DNA of 64,000 nt from Pseudacidobacterium ailaaui (GCF_000688455.1 NZ_JIAL01000001.1:1023001-1087000), one strand, 5' to 3'; shown: positions 1 to 8,997, counted from the first letter of the stretch. The notes: a model not told the origin generated them from the letters alone. Numbers and translations are program-made.

Positions 1-1
1 T

Positions 2-523
2 CTTTCCGTCGGCGAGAAGGCCCCGGAGTTCGCTTTGCCCGACGCTTCCGGCCGCATGGTCCATTCCTCTGACCTGCTGGCGGTGGCACCCCTTGTGGTG
101 AATTTTTTTCGGGGCCGCTGGTGTCCTTATTGCGTTACAGAGCTGGAGGCCTGGCGCGATCTTTATACGGTGGTGCGCGAAAGGGGAGCACTGCTGGTAG
201 GCATCTCGCCCCAGACCGTCCGGCAAAGCGACTTCACCGTCAGCCAGCACGAAATTCCCTTTCCCCTGCTGCATGACTCTCACTGTGACGTGGCCCAGCG
301 CTTCGGACTGGCCTATAAGGTCCCACCATTTCTCCAGAACTACTACCGGAGCATCCTGGTAAACCTTTCGTTTATCAATGGCGATGAAAGCTGGCTGCTC
401 CCTCTACCGGCAACCTACGTCCTGGCACAGGACGGCACGGTGCTCTTCGCAGAAGCCCATGCCGATTTTCGGGTGCGCCCGGAACCTGGAGAGGTCCTGA
501 AATCTCTGCCTGTCCGCAAGTAG
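2..523 (+). CDS. Peroxiredoxin-like (AhpC/TSA, thioredoxin-fold) protein, 5'-truncated by window edge
   Basis: The frame is open from the first bases of the window, so the true start lies upstream and only the last ~173 residues are visible. The readable part begins with the typical GEKAPEFALPDASG strand-turn of AhpC/TSA proteins. It then shows a WCPYC active site (visible Cys41 and Cys44) after FFRGR, and a later APAT-like region (LPLPATYVL) with the cis-Pro expected of thioredoxin folds. This resembles the peroxiredoxin-like family with a vicinal CxxC, which reduces peroxides or disulfides. No signal peptide can be judged because the N terminus is missing. It ends 165 bp before the downstream permease, and that gap carries the permease's putative control region. 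The family is fairly sure; the substrate is unknown. Confidence 0.8.
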   Translation, partial: LSVGEKAPEFALPDASGRMVHSSDLLAVAPLVVNFFRGRWCPYCVTELEAWRDLYTVVRERGALLVGISPQTVRQSDFTVSQHEIPFPLLHDSHCDVAQRFGLAYKVPPFLQNYYRSILVNLSFINGDESWLLPLPATYVLAQDGTVLFAEAHADFRVRPEPGEVLKSLPVRK

Positions 524-538
524 GCGCTGCCGATCCTC

Positions 539-575
539 TGTCCACTTCCGGACACTCGGGTTCCGCAAATGGACA
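539..575 (+). promoter_or_regulatory. Tandem TGT-N10-ACA elements (putative enhancer-binding-protein sites)
   Basis: Two 16-bp elements sit 21 bp apart (two helical turns). Site A at 539-554 is TGTCC-ACTTCC-GGACA, a perfect 5+5 inverted repeat. Site B at 560-575 is GTTCC-GCAAAT-GGACA, degenerate in its left half. The same arrangement with the same 21-bp spacing recurs at 21049-21085. TGT-N10-ACA is the known shape of NifA-type upstream activating sites; assigning these to a sigma-54 activator is inference. Confidence 0.55.
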
Positions 576-648
576 CTGGTTCTGGAAGGCCCCTGGGCGC
601 GGGCCGTTCATCCTGTTCATTCCAAATGGCCTGCTGCCAGTTAGAAAA

Positions 649-664
649 TGGAAGTTCACTTGCC
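649..664 (+). promoter_or_regulatory. Putative sigma-54-like promoter of the ADOP permease
   Basis: TGGAAGTTCACTTGCC has the required GG and GC dinucleotides exactly 10 nt apart and a good TTGC -12 box. It lies 74 bp after the tandem upstream elements. The -24 box is only a partial match. The predicted start site (~675) would fall on the first bases of the Shine-Dalgarno sequence (GGAGAGG, 674-680), which is a caveat. Confidence 0.4.
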
Positions 665-688
665 TGGCACTCAGGAGAGGGCCCCGCC

Positions 689-3109
689 ATGCAATCATTC
701 CTGCAGGATTTTCGATACGCCGTGCGGCAATTGAGAAAGTCACCCGGATTCGGGCTGACGGTCATTGCCACACTGGCCTCAAGCATTGCCATCACTGCGG
801 CAGTCTTCAGTGTGCTGTATGCCATGGTGGTCCGGCCTCTTCCTTATTCGCAGCCGGAAAGGATTACTGTGCTCCAGCCTTACTCCCCCGAGGGATATAC
901 GCAGCCGGCGTCGTATCCGGAGTATCTGGATTGGCGCAGGATGAACCACAGCTTTTCCGCCCTTGCGGCCTATAATCCGTACTACAACGTGAATTTTGAG
1001 GGCCCGGCGGGACCAGCTGCGCTACAGGCGGTGCGGGCAAGTGACAATTTCTTTGATGTCTTTGGCGTGCGTCCGGTCCTGGGCCGCACCTTTGCCCCCG
1101 GAGAAGACCAGGACGGCAAAAATGACGTTGTTGTCCTGAGTTATGAAATCTGGCAGCAGTTTTTTGGCTCACAGAAAAGCGTGATTGGCCAGAAAGTGAA
1201 GCTGGACGGGCGCCCCTACACCATCATCGGCGTCATGCCAGCCGGCTTCCGTTTTCCGATTGGAAAAATCAACGCGATTTACATCCCGCTGCATCTGTCG
1301 CAGCAGCAGCGCGAAGGACGCGGAAGCCACTGGCTGCCTACCGTGGGCCGTCTGAAGCCTGGGGTCTCTCTGAAGCAGGCCCAAGCCGACCTGGACCAGG
1401 TTTTTGCCGACCTGGGACGCTCCTACCCTGACACAAAGGGCAGAAAGGTCAAGCTATTGGAGGTCGCAAACTTCTTCCTGGGCGACACGCAGGATGCGCT
1501 GCGGCTACTCCTTTGCGCGGTGCTTGCGTTGCTCGCCATTGGTTGCGTGAATGTAGCAGGTCTGCTGCTGGTGCGCGGCGTCAAACGCGAGCGGGAGATG
1601 GCGCTGCGTTCCGCAGTGGGTGCAGACCGCCTGCGGATCGTCCGGCAGATGCTGACCGAGGCCCTGCTCTTTGCCCTCTGCGGAGCGCTCGGCGGTGTTC
1701 TGCTCGCTTATGCCCTGCTGCGCGGAATCCAGATGCTGCTGATTGCGGCTTTGTCTCGTGGCGCAGAGGTTGAGCTGAATCTGCCTGTATTGCTGGCGGC
1801 CTTGTTCGTCTCGATCCTCGTTACCATTCTGGCCTCCCTTGCCCCTGCTCTGCGCCTGTCCCGGACCTCCCCAGGGCTGGCCCTGCGATCTGGGGGAAAT
1901 ACCGGAACTTCCCGTGGGCAGCACCGCCTGCGGGCCGGATTTGTCATCACCCAGGTGGCCCTCGCACTGGCCCTGCTGGTGGTTTCCGGATTACTTCTCC
2001 ATATGCTTGGCGGACTGAAAAATACGGACCTCGGATTCTCTCCGGACCGCATCCTCACTGCAGAAATTGACCTTTCTCCCGGAAGATACGGGGGCCGGGA
2101 CGTCATGACTGATTTCTACAACCCGCTCTTTGAGAAGGTCCGCGCCATCCCCGGAGTCCGGGCCGTCGGCGTCATCCAGGTACTTCCCATCCAGGACTGG
2201 GGATGGAATTCTGAAATCCATGTTGCCGGCACGCCGGTCCCTCCGCCAAACGTAAACACGTTGGCCGAGCTGCGCATCGTGTCTCCGGGTTATTTTGACG
2301 TCTTTCAGGTCCCGCTACTGCGGGGCCGCCTGCTCGATGCTGGCCTGGACACGCCGGCATCCAAGCCAGTCATTGTCGTGAATGAAGCTTTTGTAAAAAA
2401 GTTCATCCCCGCAGGGCAGGACCCGATTGGCATGCATCTGGATACTGACGAAAAGCCAGTCATCATCGGAGTGGTGAAAAATATCCGCCAAAATCTCACC
2501 GAACCACCGCTGGCAGAAATGGACTATATCACCTCTCAGGTCCCCCGAGAGGAAAGCCTGCGTGTACTGGGAAATATGACGCTGGTCATCCGTACGGGCG
2601 TGCCTCCGGAAAGCATCATTCCCGCACTGCGCAGGGCCTATCACGAGGTAGATCCGGCACTCCCGTTCCGCACTCCTGTAACCATGCGCACCGTCATCGC
2701 TGATCGGTTGATTTTTGAGCGGCTGGAAAACTGGCTGTTTGGTGCCTTCGCCGCTCTGGCCGTTCTTCTCGCCGTCATTGGACTTTATGGCCTCATCTGC
2801 CATGAAGTTGAATTGGAGACCCGAGACATTGGCATTCGGATGGCGCTGGGGGCCAGTCGTCGCCATGTGATGGCTGACGTCTACCGTCGCGTAGGCTGGA
2901 TGCTCAGCAGCGGGGTGATCATTGGTCTTGTCCTCACCTGGTCCATGCGCCGGTATATCAGCTCCGTGGTGACTCTGCGCCTGGAACAAGACCTGCTCCG
3001 GATCATGGCCCTGGCCGCTTTGCTGGCCGCAACAGGCCTTCTGGCTGCGATCTTCCCGGCTCGCCGCGCAGCTTCCATAGAACCTGTGGAAGCCCTCCGC
3101 GACGAGTAG
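689..3109 (+). CDS. ADOP-family ABC transporter permease (MacB/FtsX-like, duplicated)
   Basis: An 806-residue inner-membrane protein with two MacB-periplasmic-core plus FtsX modules in tandem, the length and design of the acidobacterial duplicated orphan permease family. The start at 689 (MQSFLQDFRYAVRQLRKSPGF) is the family's characteristic N terminus and follows GGAGAGG by 8 nt; the upstream in-frame extension looks non-coding. One TM helix lies near residues 20-45, then a periplasmic domain, a three-helix FtsX block around 265-395, a further TM near 425-445, a second periplasmic domain, and a final FtsX block ending RRAASIEPVEALRDE. No ATPase gene is adjacent, as usual for 'orphan' members, so the energising partner and substrate are unknown. 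Two shared regulatory elements and a possible sigma-54 promoter lie upstream. ADOPs often occur as large paralogous sets in acidobacterial genomes. Confidence 0.9.
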   Translation: MQSFLQDFRYAVRQLRKSPGFGLTVIATLASSIAITAAVFSVLYAMVVRPLPYSQPERITVLQPYSPEGYTQPASYPEYLDWRRMNHSFSALAAYNPYYNVNFEGPAGPAALQAVRASDNFFDVFGVRPVLGRTFAPGEDQDGKNDVVVLSYEIWQQFFGSQKSVIGQKVKLDGRPYTIIGVMPAGFRFPIGKINAIYIPLHLSQQQREGRGSHWLPTVGRLKPGVSLKQAQADLDQVFADLGRSYPDTKGRKVKLLEVANFFLGDTQDALRLLLCAVLALLAIGCVNVAGLLLVRGVKREREMALRSAVGADRLRIVRQMLTEALLFALCGALGGVLLAYALLRGIQMLLIAALSRGAEVELNLPVLLAALFVSILVTILASLAPALRLSRTSPGLALRSGGNTGTSRGQHRLRAGFVITQVALALALLVVSGLLLHMLGGLKNTDLGFSPDRILTAEIDLSPGRYGGRDVMTDFYNPLFEKVRAIPGVRAVGVIQVLPIQDWGWNSEIHVAGTPVPPPNVNTLAELRIVSPGYFDVFQVPLLRGRLLDAGLDTPASKPVIVVNEAFVKKFIPAGQDPIGMHLDTDEKPVIIGVVKNIRQNLTEPPLAEMDYITSQVPREESLRVLGNMTLVIRTGVPPESIIPALRRAYHEVDPALPFRTPVTMRTVIADRLIFERLENWLFGAFAALAVLLAVIGLYGLICHEVELETRDIGIRMALGASRRHVMADVYRRVGWMLSSGVIIGLVLTWSMRRYISSVVTLRLEQDLLRIMALAALLAATGLLAAIFPARRAASIEPVEALRDE

Positions 3110-3199
3110 TGCTCGGCTGCTTCTGCTCATGCGGCATTGGCTCCAGCCCAACATCGGCCTGATAGCATGGATGGAGAAACAGAAATTCTCTTTTCAGCT

Positions 3200-5251
3200 A
3201 TGAGTTCATCTGCAGGTTTTATCCGTATTCAGTTTCCTGACGGCTCTCAAAAGGAAATGCCGGCCGGTTCAACGCCGCTGGACATTGCAAAAAGCATCTC
3301 ACCCCGGCTCGCATCTGCCGCCGTGGTCGCACGCATCCGCCCATTGCATGGATTGGCCGCCTCCGATGCGGCCGCTTCTGCGCAGGAGGCCGAGGCTGAG
3401 GCAGCAATGTACAGCGCGGAAAACCCTCAGGGAGAGCGGCTGGTAGACCTGGACGCTCCGCTGCAGGAAGATGTGGCCATTGAACTCCTCACTGAAAAAG
3501 ATCCGGAAGCACTCAAGGTGCTGCGCCACTCTGCGGCGCACGTGCTGGCGACCGCAGTACTGGAGCTGTTCCCGGAGACCAAGCTGGGACATGGTCCGGC
3601 AACCGACACAGGCTTCTTCTATGACTTTTACCGCCCGACGCCCTTTACTCCCGAAGACCTGAAGAAGATTGAAGAGAAGATGGCCGAGGTGGTGGCGCGC
3701 GATGAAAAGTTCGTCCGCGAGTGGGAGCCGCGCGAGGCAGGACTGGCCCGATTCAAGGCGGACAACGACTTCATGAAGGTCCATTTTATTGAGCGCTTCA
3801 CAAAACCAGGCGAGCAGATCTCCCTTTATCGCAATGGCGCATTTGTGGACTTTTGCCGCGGGCCCCATGTCCCTTCCACCGGGCGCGTGAAAGCGTTTAA
3901 GGTCACGAACCTTGCCGGGGCCTACTGGCTGGGCGATGAAAAAAACCCACAGCTGCAGCGCGTCTATGGTACGGCTTTCTTTTCCAAAAAAGAACTGGAT
4001 GAGCATTTTGCACGCCTGGAAGAAGCGGCCCGGCGCGACCATCGCCTGCTGGGCAAGCAGCTTGACCTGTTCTCGATCCAGGAACTGGCCGGTGCCGGAC
4101 TCATCTTCTGGCATCCGAAGGGCGCCATCATCCGCAAGGTGATGGAAGACTGGATGCGCGAAGAATGTATCCGCCGTGGTTACGATCTGGTATACACGCC
4201 TCACGTCATGCGGACGGAATTATGGAAAGTCAGCGGCCACGAGGGGTTCTACGCGCAAAACATGTTTACTCCCATGGAGCTGGACGATGCAGACTATCGT
4301 CTGAAGCCGATGAATTGTCCCGGCCATATTTTGATCTACAAAAACTCGCCCAAAAGCTACCGCGACCTGCCGGTACGTCTGGCCGAGCTAGGAAATGTCT
4401 ATCGCTACGAACGCTCCGGCACCATGCACGGCCTGCTGCGCGTACGTGGCTTTACCCAGGACGATGCGCATATCTTCTGCACGCCAGAGCAGATTGAAGA
4501 TGAGGTGGTGGCCTGCATTGATTTTGCCCAGGCTGTCCTGAAGACCTTTGGCTTCAGCGAATTTAAGGTGGAGCTTTCCACCTGGGACCCGAAAGACCGT
4601 AAAAGCTATGCCGGTTCAGACGACAAGTGGGAACTGGCCATCCGGTCTCTGGAAAAAGCGCTGCAACGCAAAGGAATCACCTACAAAACCATCCCCGGTG
4701 AAGCAGCGTTTTACGGGCCAAAAATTGACGTAAAGCTGGTGGACGTTCTGGGGCGTCTGTGGCAGCTTTCGACCGTGCAGTTTGATTTTAATCTGCCTGC
4801 AAGGTTCGAGCTGGAATATGTAGGTGAGGACGGAGAGCGGCATCAGCCCGTCATGGTGCATCGTGCCTTGTTCGGCTCCGTAGAGCGTTTTTTTGGCGTC
4901 CTGATTGAGCACTATGCCGGGGCATTTCCACTGTGGCTTGCTCCCGTGCAGGTTGGCCTGGTGCCTATCAGTGAGCGGCATGTGGAGTATGCAAAAAAAG
5001 TGCAGCTACAGTTACAAAATGCCGGACTTCGAGTGGAGCTCGATGCGCGCAACGAGAAGATGAACGCCAAGATTCGGGACTTCACTCTGCAAAAAGTCCC
5101 CTACGTCCTGGTGATGGGCGACAAAGAAGCCGAGGCAGGCGCAGTAAGTGTACGTACACGCGGCAAAGGCGACCAGGGACAGATGCCAGTGGATGCATTT
5201 CTCACCCAGGCCGCCAGGCTGATTACGGAAAGGTCTACAGATCTGACATGA
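3200..5251 (+). CDS. thrS: Threonyl-tRNA synthetase
   Basis: This class II synthetase charges tRNA-Thr in the cytoplasm. From N to C it shows a TGS domain (IRIQFPDGSQKE from residue ~8) and the N2 editing domain with HSAAH (His110, His114) and a later CRGPH. The catalytic core has zinc-ligand Cys373 in MNCPGHILIY, a motif 2 region RYERSGTMHGLLRVRGF and motif 3 HRALFGSVERFFGVLIEHY. An anticodon-binding domain lies near the C terminus (VPISERHVEYAKKV). At 683 residues it is slightly longer than the E. coli enzyme. The start at 3200 was chosen because the TGS domain begins immediately after it; an ATG at 3167 is possible. The stop overlaps the start of the next gene by 4 nt (ATGA), suggesting translational coupling. 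No T-box leader is visible. Confidence 0.97.
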   Translation: MSSSAGFIRIQFPDGSQKEMPAGSTPLDIAKSISPRLASAAVVARIRPLHGLAASDAAASAQEAEAEAAMYSAENPQGERLVDLDAPLQEDVAIELLTEKDPEALKVLRHSAAHVLATAVLELFPETKLGHGPATDTGFFYDFYRPTPFTPEDLKKIEEKMAEVVARDEKFVREWEPREAGLARFKADNDFMKVHFIERFTKPGEQISLYRNGAFVDFCRGPHVPSTGRVKAFKVTNLAGAYWLGDEKNPQLQRVYGTAFFSKKELDEHFARLEEAARRDHRLLGKQLDLFSIQELAGAGLIFWHPKGAIIRKVMEDWMREECIRRGYDLVYTPHVMRTELWKVSGHEGFYAQNMFTPMELDDADYRLKPMNCPGHILIYKNSPKSYRDLPVRLAELGNVYRYERSGTMHGLLRVRGFTQDDAHIFCTPEQIEDEVVACIDFAQAVLKTFGFSEFKVELSTWDPKDRKSYAGSDDKWELAIRSLEKALQRKGITYKTIPGEAAFYGPKIDVKLVDVLGRLWQLSTVQFDFNLPARFELEYVGEDGERHQPVMVHRALFGSVERFFGVLIEHYAGAFPLWLAPVQVGLVPISERHVEYAKKVQLQLQNAGLRVELDARNEKMNAKIRDFTLQKVPYVLVMGDKEAEAGAVSVRTRGKGDQGQMPVDAFLTQAARLITERSTDLT

Positions 5252-6333
5252 CGCTGAACAATCTCCGCGTTCTGTTCATTGCTGAAATTGGTTATGGCAC
5301 AGCAAGCGTGGGTCGATGGAACGCTTTACAGCGTCTTGGGCTGGATGAAGCCCAATGCATCAATGTAGAGGAGCACCTTCCCCTCTCAAGCACACTGGAC
5401 AAGGTCCGCTATCGCACACAGTTCGGCCCAAAGATATGGAAATTCAACCGGCTTGTCTTAGACACGGTTGAAAAATACAGAATCAATGTTCTGCTCGCCG
5501 ACAAGCCGCTCTCACTGACTCCCGGAACGTTGCGCAGACTTCGAAGCAGGGGCGTGTTTCTCATTGACCTGTTCATTGACAATCCCTTCGGCCCGCGCAA
5601 AGACCCGGGGAACCGCCTTTTTAAGAAGGCCCTCCCGGAATTTGACTTAAACGCCGTGCAGAGGAAAGTCAGCATCGAGGCATTTAAGGCCCACGGGGCA
5701 AGAGAGGTCATGCTGACACTCGTCGGCTTTGATCGCGACATACACTTTCCACCTCCATGTCCACTTACAGACAACGACAGGGTCAGGAATGTTTCCTTCA
5801 TCGGGACGCCCTATGATCATCGGGCCGAATGGTTTACCGCCCTATGGCGTGATGGAATTCCCCTCGACATCTCGGGACCTCGCAACCGCTGGGAAAAAAA
5901 ACTTGCACCTGAAGTGATGCAGGCCATCTTCAGAGATGGCCTGTTGCTAGGCAAGGAATATCGTGAAGCACTTTGGAAATCGAAGATCAATCTTAGCTTC
6001 GTGACCAAATCCAATCAGGATGAAGCTGCCGCGCGATCTTATGAAATCGCCGCCTGCGGAGCGTTTATGCTGGCGGAGCGGACACCAAAACATCTTGAGC
6101 TGTTCAAGGAGGACGAAGAGGCTGTCTTCTTCTCTTCCAGAGAAGAGTGCATCGCCAAAATCCAGCGCTATCTGCCCGATGAAGCTGCTCGCAATCGTAT
6201 TGCAGCTGCCGGATGCCGGCGTGCGTGGTCCTCCGGATACGACCATGACTCGCTGATGAAGGAAATCCTGCAGAAAGCCATCGAAATCATGGGACGCAGC
6301 AAGGTATCCTCTACGGATGAAGCACAGGCCTGA
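5248..6333 (+). CDS. CgeB-like glycosyltransferase (GT group 1, Glyco_trans_1_2 type)
   Basis: A 361-residue protein with a Rossmann-like start (LRVLFIAEIGYGTASVGRWNAL). Its C-terminal half is typical of spore-maturation CgeB/Glyco_trans_1_2 proteins: a NLSF... segment, then a YEIAACGAFML motif, an EAVFFSSREECIAKI motif and an RNRIAAAGCRRA motif. These regions bind the nucleotide sugar in GT-B enzymes. It probably transfers a sugar to a cell-surface or exported molecule; donor and acceptor cannot be read from sequence. It starts inside the thrS stop codon (ATGA overlap), so it is likely co-translated, though the functional link is not obvious. The protein looks soluble, with no signal peptide. 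It converges on the lipoprotein gene to the right. Confidence 0.75.
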   Translation: MTLNNLRVLFIAEIGYGTASVGRWNALQRLGLDEAQCINVEEHLPLSSTLDKVRYRTQFGPKIWKFNRLVLDTVEKYRINVLLADKPLSLTPGTLRRLRSRGVFLIDLFIDNPFGPRKDPGNRLFKKALPEFDLNAVQRKVSIEAFKAHGAREVMLTLVGFDRDIHFPPPCPLTDNDRVRNVSFIGTPYDHRAEWFTALWRDGIPLDISGPRNRWEKKLAPEVMQAIFRDGLLLGKEYREALWKSKINLSFVTKSNQDEAAARSYEIAACGAFMLAERTPKHLELFKEDEEAVFFSSREECIAKIQRYLPDEAARNRIAAAGCRRAWSSGYDHDSLMKEILQKAIEIMGRSKVSSTDEAQA

Positions 6334-6391
6334 TTACGGCCCCGATGCTCCCGGCGTGCTGCGCACTTTGTTTCTCTTGGAACACCCGTCC

Positions 6392-7996
6392 TCATCGTCC
6401 ATGACCATCCTCTCCATGCGCCTGCGGATGGTTTTCCGCGCGCATGGGAGAAGGCTTCTGCATCTGGGCGTGAGGATGTTCCTCCTGGGGACGCATTGGT
6501 TCCTGATGCTGCGGCTGGGCACGCATCGGCTCCGGACGCTGCTGTGGTTGTGGACGCATCTGTTCCGGGCGCTGCTCCTGCGGCCTCACTTCCTGCCGCG
6601 GTTGAGGAGCAGGCTGCGGACGGGGCTGCTGCTCGGCAGGTCTTGCCTGTTGCGGATGGACTTCAGGCCGAGGCTGGGCCTCTGGGCGGTTTACCGGCGA
6701 TTGCGGACGGTACATCTGTTCCGGCCGCTGCTGCACTGGCTGCGGGTGCGCCTGTATCTGTCCTGTCTCCGGATGGACTCCCGGCCGTATCAAGTTAGGA
6801 CGGCCCTGCTGCTCAGGATGGATCTGGCTGACGGGCGCCGGCTGCGGTGACTCCGGACGATGGATATTTTCCGGTCGCGCCTGCTGCTCGGCGCGATTGA
6901 ACTGCGGTGTAGACATCCCACGCTGCGTCCGCACAAATCCCGGGTTCGCCACGCCACGCACGGGCGGCTGCGTGGCCGGTGCATGGTACGGCGTGGCCAG
7001 CGGATGGTCCAATGCCACCATCTGCGGACGACCACGGTTGGCTTGAAAGAACTGCGCACGGTTCTGTGCCGCCTCCCGGACAAGCTGCGTCTGCGCGCGC
7101 AGGGGAGGAAGATGACGCTCGCGCATCGCAATCTGCTCTGATGGCGTGGGACGCGCCTGAATGCCTCCAGGACCACCGTTATAGCTTATGCGGGTGACGT
7201 TGTAGTTATTGATGGTGACATTGTGCACATACACATTTCGGACAATGGTCATGTTTACGTTCGTCACAGCACGGTTGTAGAAGAAATTGCCGCGGTTCCA
7301 GTATCCGCCGTAATAGCCGTGTCCAATGTATCCGTTCCCGTAATTGATTCCACCGTAGTAACCAATGTGCGGGCCCCAGTATCCGGGATGCCACAGGAAG
7401 TGTCCCAGGGAGACAAACAACCAGAAGCCCGGCGTCCACAAAGCTCCGGTATAGGGAGCCAGGACCCATGTCCCCGGCACCCAATAGTATCCTGCTGGCG
7501 ACCACGCCCAATATCCTGGCGTCCAGATATAGTTCGGGCCTGGGCACGGCGGCTGCACATACTCAGGAATGGGAGGCGGCGCTTCTGAGGCATATACGGG
7601 CTGCGCATATGCCGACTCATCGTAATATCCGCTCTGGTCCGGACTGATTTCGCTGTCAGGCACCGTGTTGTCTGCCGGATAAGGATTGCTTTCCGGATAA
7701 GAAGCAGAGGACGCCGACTCATCTGGCGGCGGGGGCGGTGTGCTGTCTGTGTCCGTACTGTAGGAGGGCTGCGCAGCCTGCCTCGACGTGCTGCTCGTCT
7801 GGGCCGGTACGCTCGAAGACGCTGCCCCTGCGTCGTTCGAATCAACCGGAGCCATATTGGCTGCCGCCGGGTCCGTACCCTGGTCCTGGGTCTGGTCCGG
7901 GACCTGCTGGTCACTCTGTTTATGACACCCTGCTGCCCCCAGAATGAGCCCGACCGTCAACGCAGGTGCCGCCATCTTCCTGAAAATTCGTTCCAT
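6392..7996 (-). CDS. YXWGXW-repeat lipoprotein with Pro/Gln/Arg-rich tail
   Basis: The 534-residue product begins MERIFRKMAAPALTVGLILGAAGC, a lipoprotein signal peptide ending in an LGAAGC lipobox (Cys24), so it should be lipid-anchored. A GGAG lies ~8 nt before this start. After a Ser/Asp/Pro-rich linker come aromatic repeats of the YXWGXW type (W-x-P-G-Y/F/T-W units in about residues 145-210). A Gly/Tyr-rich stretch follows, then a roughly 200-residue tail made almost entirely of Pro, Gln, Arg, His and Glu. The family is known from many soil bacteria but has no established function; surface exposure and a structural role are inference. The 3' coding part is repetitive, which produces long spurious frames on the opposite strand. 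It is divergent from rsmI. Confidence 0.8.
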   Translation of the reverse strand: MERIFRKMAAPALTVGLILGAAGCHKQSDQQVPDQTQDQGTDPAAANMAPVDSNDAGAASSSVPAQTSSTSRQAAQPSYSTDTDSTPPPPPDESASSASYPESNPYPADNTVPDSEISPDQSGYYDESAYAQPVYASEAPPPIPEYVQPPCPGPNYIWTPGYWAWSPAGYYWVPGTWVLAPYTGALWTPGFWLFVSLGHFLWHPGYWGPHIGYYGGINYGNGYIGHGYYGGYWNRGNFFYNRAVTNVNMTIVRNVYVHNVTINNYNVTRISYNGGPGGIQARPTPSEQIAMRERHLPPLRAQTQLVREAAQNRAQFFQANRGRPQMVALDHPLATPYHAPATQPPVRGVANPGFVRTQRGMSTPQFNRAEQQARPENIHRPESPQPAPVSQIHPEQQGRPNLIRPGVHPETGQIQAHPQPVQQRPEQMYRPQSPVNRPEAQPRPEVHPQQARPAEQQPRPQPAPQPRQEVRPQEQRPEQMRPQPQQRPEPMRAQPQHQEPMRPQEEHPHAQMQKPSPMRAENHPQAHGEDGHGR

Positions 7997-8038
7997 CTCC
8001 CTGCTCCGAAGGCTTAGATGCAATCCTGGACGAAAAGT

Positions 8039-8075
8039 CGTGGTGTCCCACAAAAAAGCCCCTTTTTGCACCACG
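8039..8075. repeat. Inverted repeat in the lipoprotein/rsmI divergent gap
   Basis: Arms CGTGGTG (8039-8045) and CACCACG (8069-8075) enclose a second inner pair CAAAAA (8051-8056) and TTTTTG (8063-8068). It sits 34 bp before the rsmI start and about 43 bp from the divergent lipoprotein start, so it could be an operator or a leader hairpin. Confidence 0.5.
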
Positions 8076-8109
8076 CCATGAATGGATATACCGTAGGCAA
8101 AGAACAGCT

Positions 8110-8997
8110 ATGCCAGAAGAAGAACAAAACTCCAATCCAGCCACTCTGGCCCCGGGTCTGTATCTGGTAGGCACACCGATCGGCAATCTTGAGGACATTA
8201 CTCTGCGCGCCCTGCGTGTCTTACGCTCAGCCAGCCTAATTGCATGTGAAGACACGCGCCAGACGCAGAAGCTCCTGAACCACTTCGGCATTCAAACCCC
8301 CGTCATCAGCTGCCACGAACATAACGAAGGCCAGCGAATCCCGGAACTGATTGCCGCCCTGCTGCGGGGTGAGCGCATTGCCGTTGTATCCGATGCGGGA
8401 ATGCCCGGAATCTCTGACCCTGGAATGCGCCTGGCGGAGGCTGCCATCCGCGAAGGCATCCGGGTCTATCCGGTGCCGGGACCCAATGCTGCGCTCAGCG
8501 CGCTGGTTGCTTCTGGGCTCAACACCGAATGTTTCCTCTTTTGCGGATTTCTTCCCGCCAAAGCGGGTGCGCGCCGGTCCGAACTGGAGCGCCTGGCCGC
8601 AGGCACCGCGGAGGGCACCACACTCATCTTCTACGAGGCCCCACACCGCATTCTGGAAACGCTCGGCGACATGAAAGCCATCTGGGGGCCCGGCTGCCGG
8701 GTCGTGATTGCCCGCGAACTTACCAAGATGCATGAGGAGTTCCTGCGCGGCCCCATCGAAGAGGTCGCAGCCACGCTGAAAGGACGCGAGCGTATCCGGG
8801 GCGAGATGACCCTGTTGATCGAAGCGCGCCCGCCGCAGAAAAAGTCAGAACAATCGAGCATTTCCGACCGCATCGCGGCTTTACAGAACAGCGAGAACCT
8901 CGACGAGAAGGCCGCACTCAAGCGGATTGCGCGCGAGCGGGGCCTTTCCCGCAGTGAGGTTTACCGTGAACTGCAACGGGAACGCGGCAGATCGTAG
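8110..8997 (+). CDS. rsmI: 16S rRNA (cytidine(1402)-2'-O)-methyltransferase
   Basis: A 295-residue SAM-dependent methyltransferase of the tetrapyrrole-methylase fold that 2'-O-methylates C1402 in the ribosomal decoding centre. The diagnostic N terminus GLYLVGTPIGNLEDITLRA is present. It is followed by ACEDTRQTQKLL, the glycine-rich VVSDAGMPGISDPG cofactor region, PGPNAALSALVASG, FYEAPHRI and RELTKMHEE. Length matches the family. The C terminus (residues ~240-295) carries the small helical extension ending ERGLSRSEVYRELQRERG. The ATG at 8110 is in the correct place relative to the domain. It converges on the beta-helix gene, with a strong hairpin between the two stops. Confidence 0.97.
   Translation: MPEEEQNSNPATLAPGLYLVGTPIGNLEDITLRALRVLRSASLIACEDTRQTQKLLNHFGIQTPVISCHEHNEGQRIPELIAALLRGERIAVVSDAGMPGISDPGMRLAEAAIREGIRVYPVPGPNAALSALVASGLNTECFLFCGFLPAKAGARRSELERLAAGTAEGTTLIFYEAPHRILETLGDMKAIWGPGCRVVIARELTKMHEEFLRGPIEEVAATLKGRERIRGEMTLLIEARPPQKKSEQSSISDRIAALQNSENLDEKAALKRIARERGLSRSEVYRELQRERGRS

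Noticed and set aside
665-670. TGGCAC as an alternative sigma-54 -24 box before the ADOP gene
   Set aside because: No GC occurs at the required 10-nt spacing; the element at 649-664 fits better.
6317-6850. 177-codon plus-strand Leu/Arg-rich frame opposite the lipoprotein gene tail
   Set aside because: Produced by the repetitive Pro/Gln/Arg coding of the opposite strand; no start context or family.
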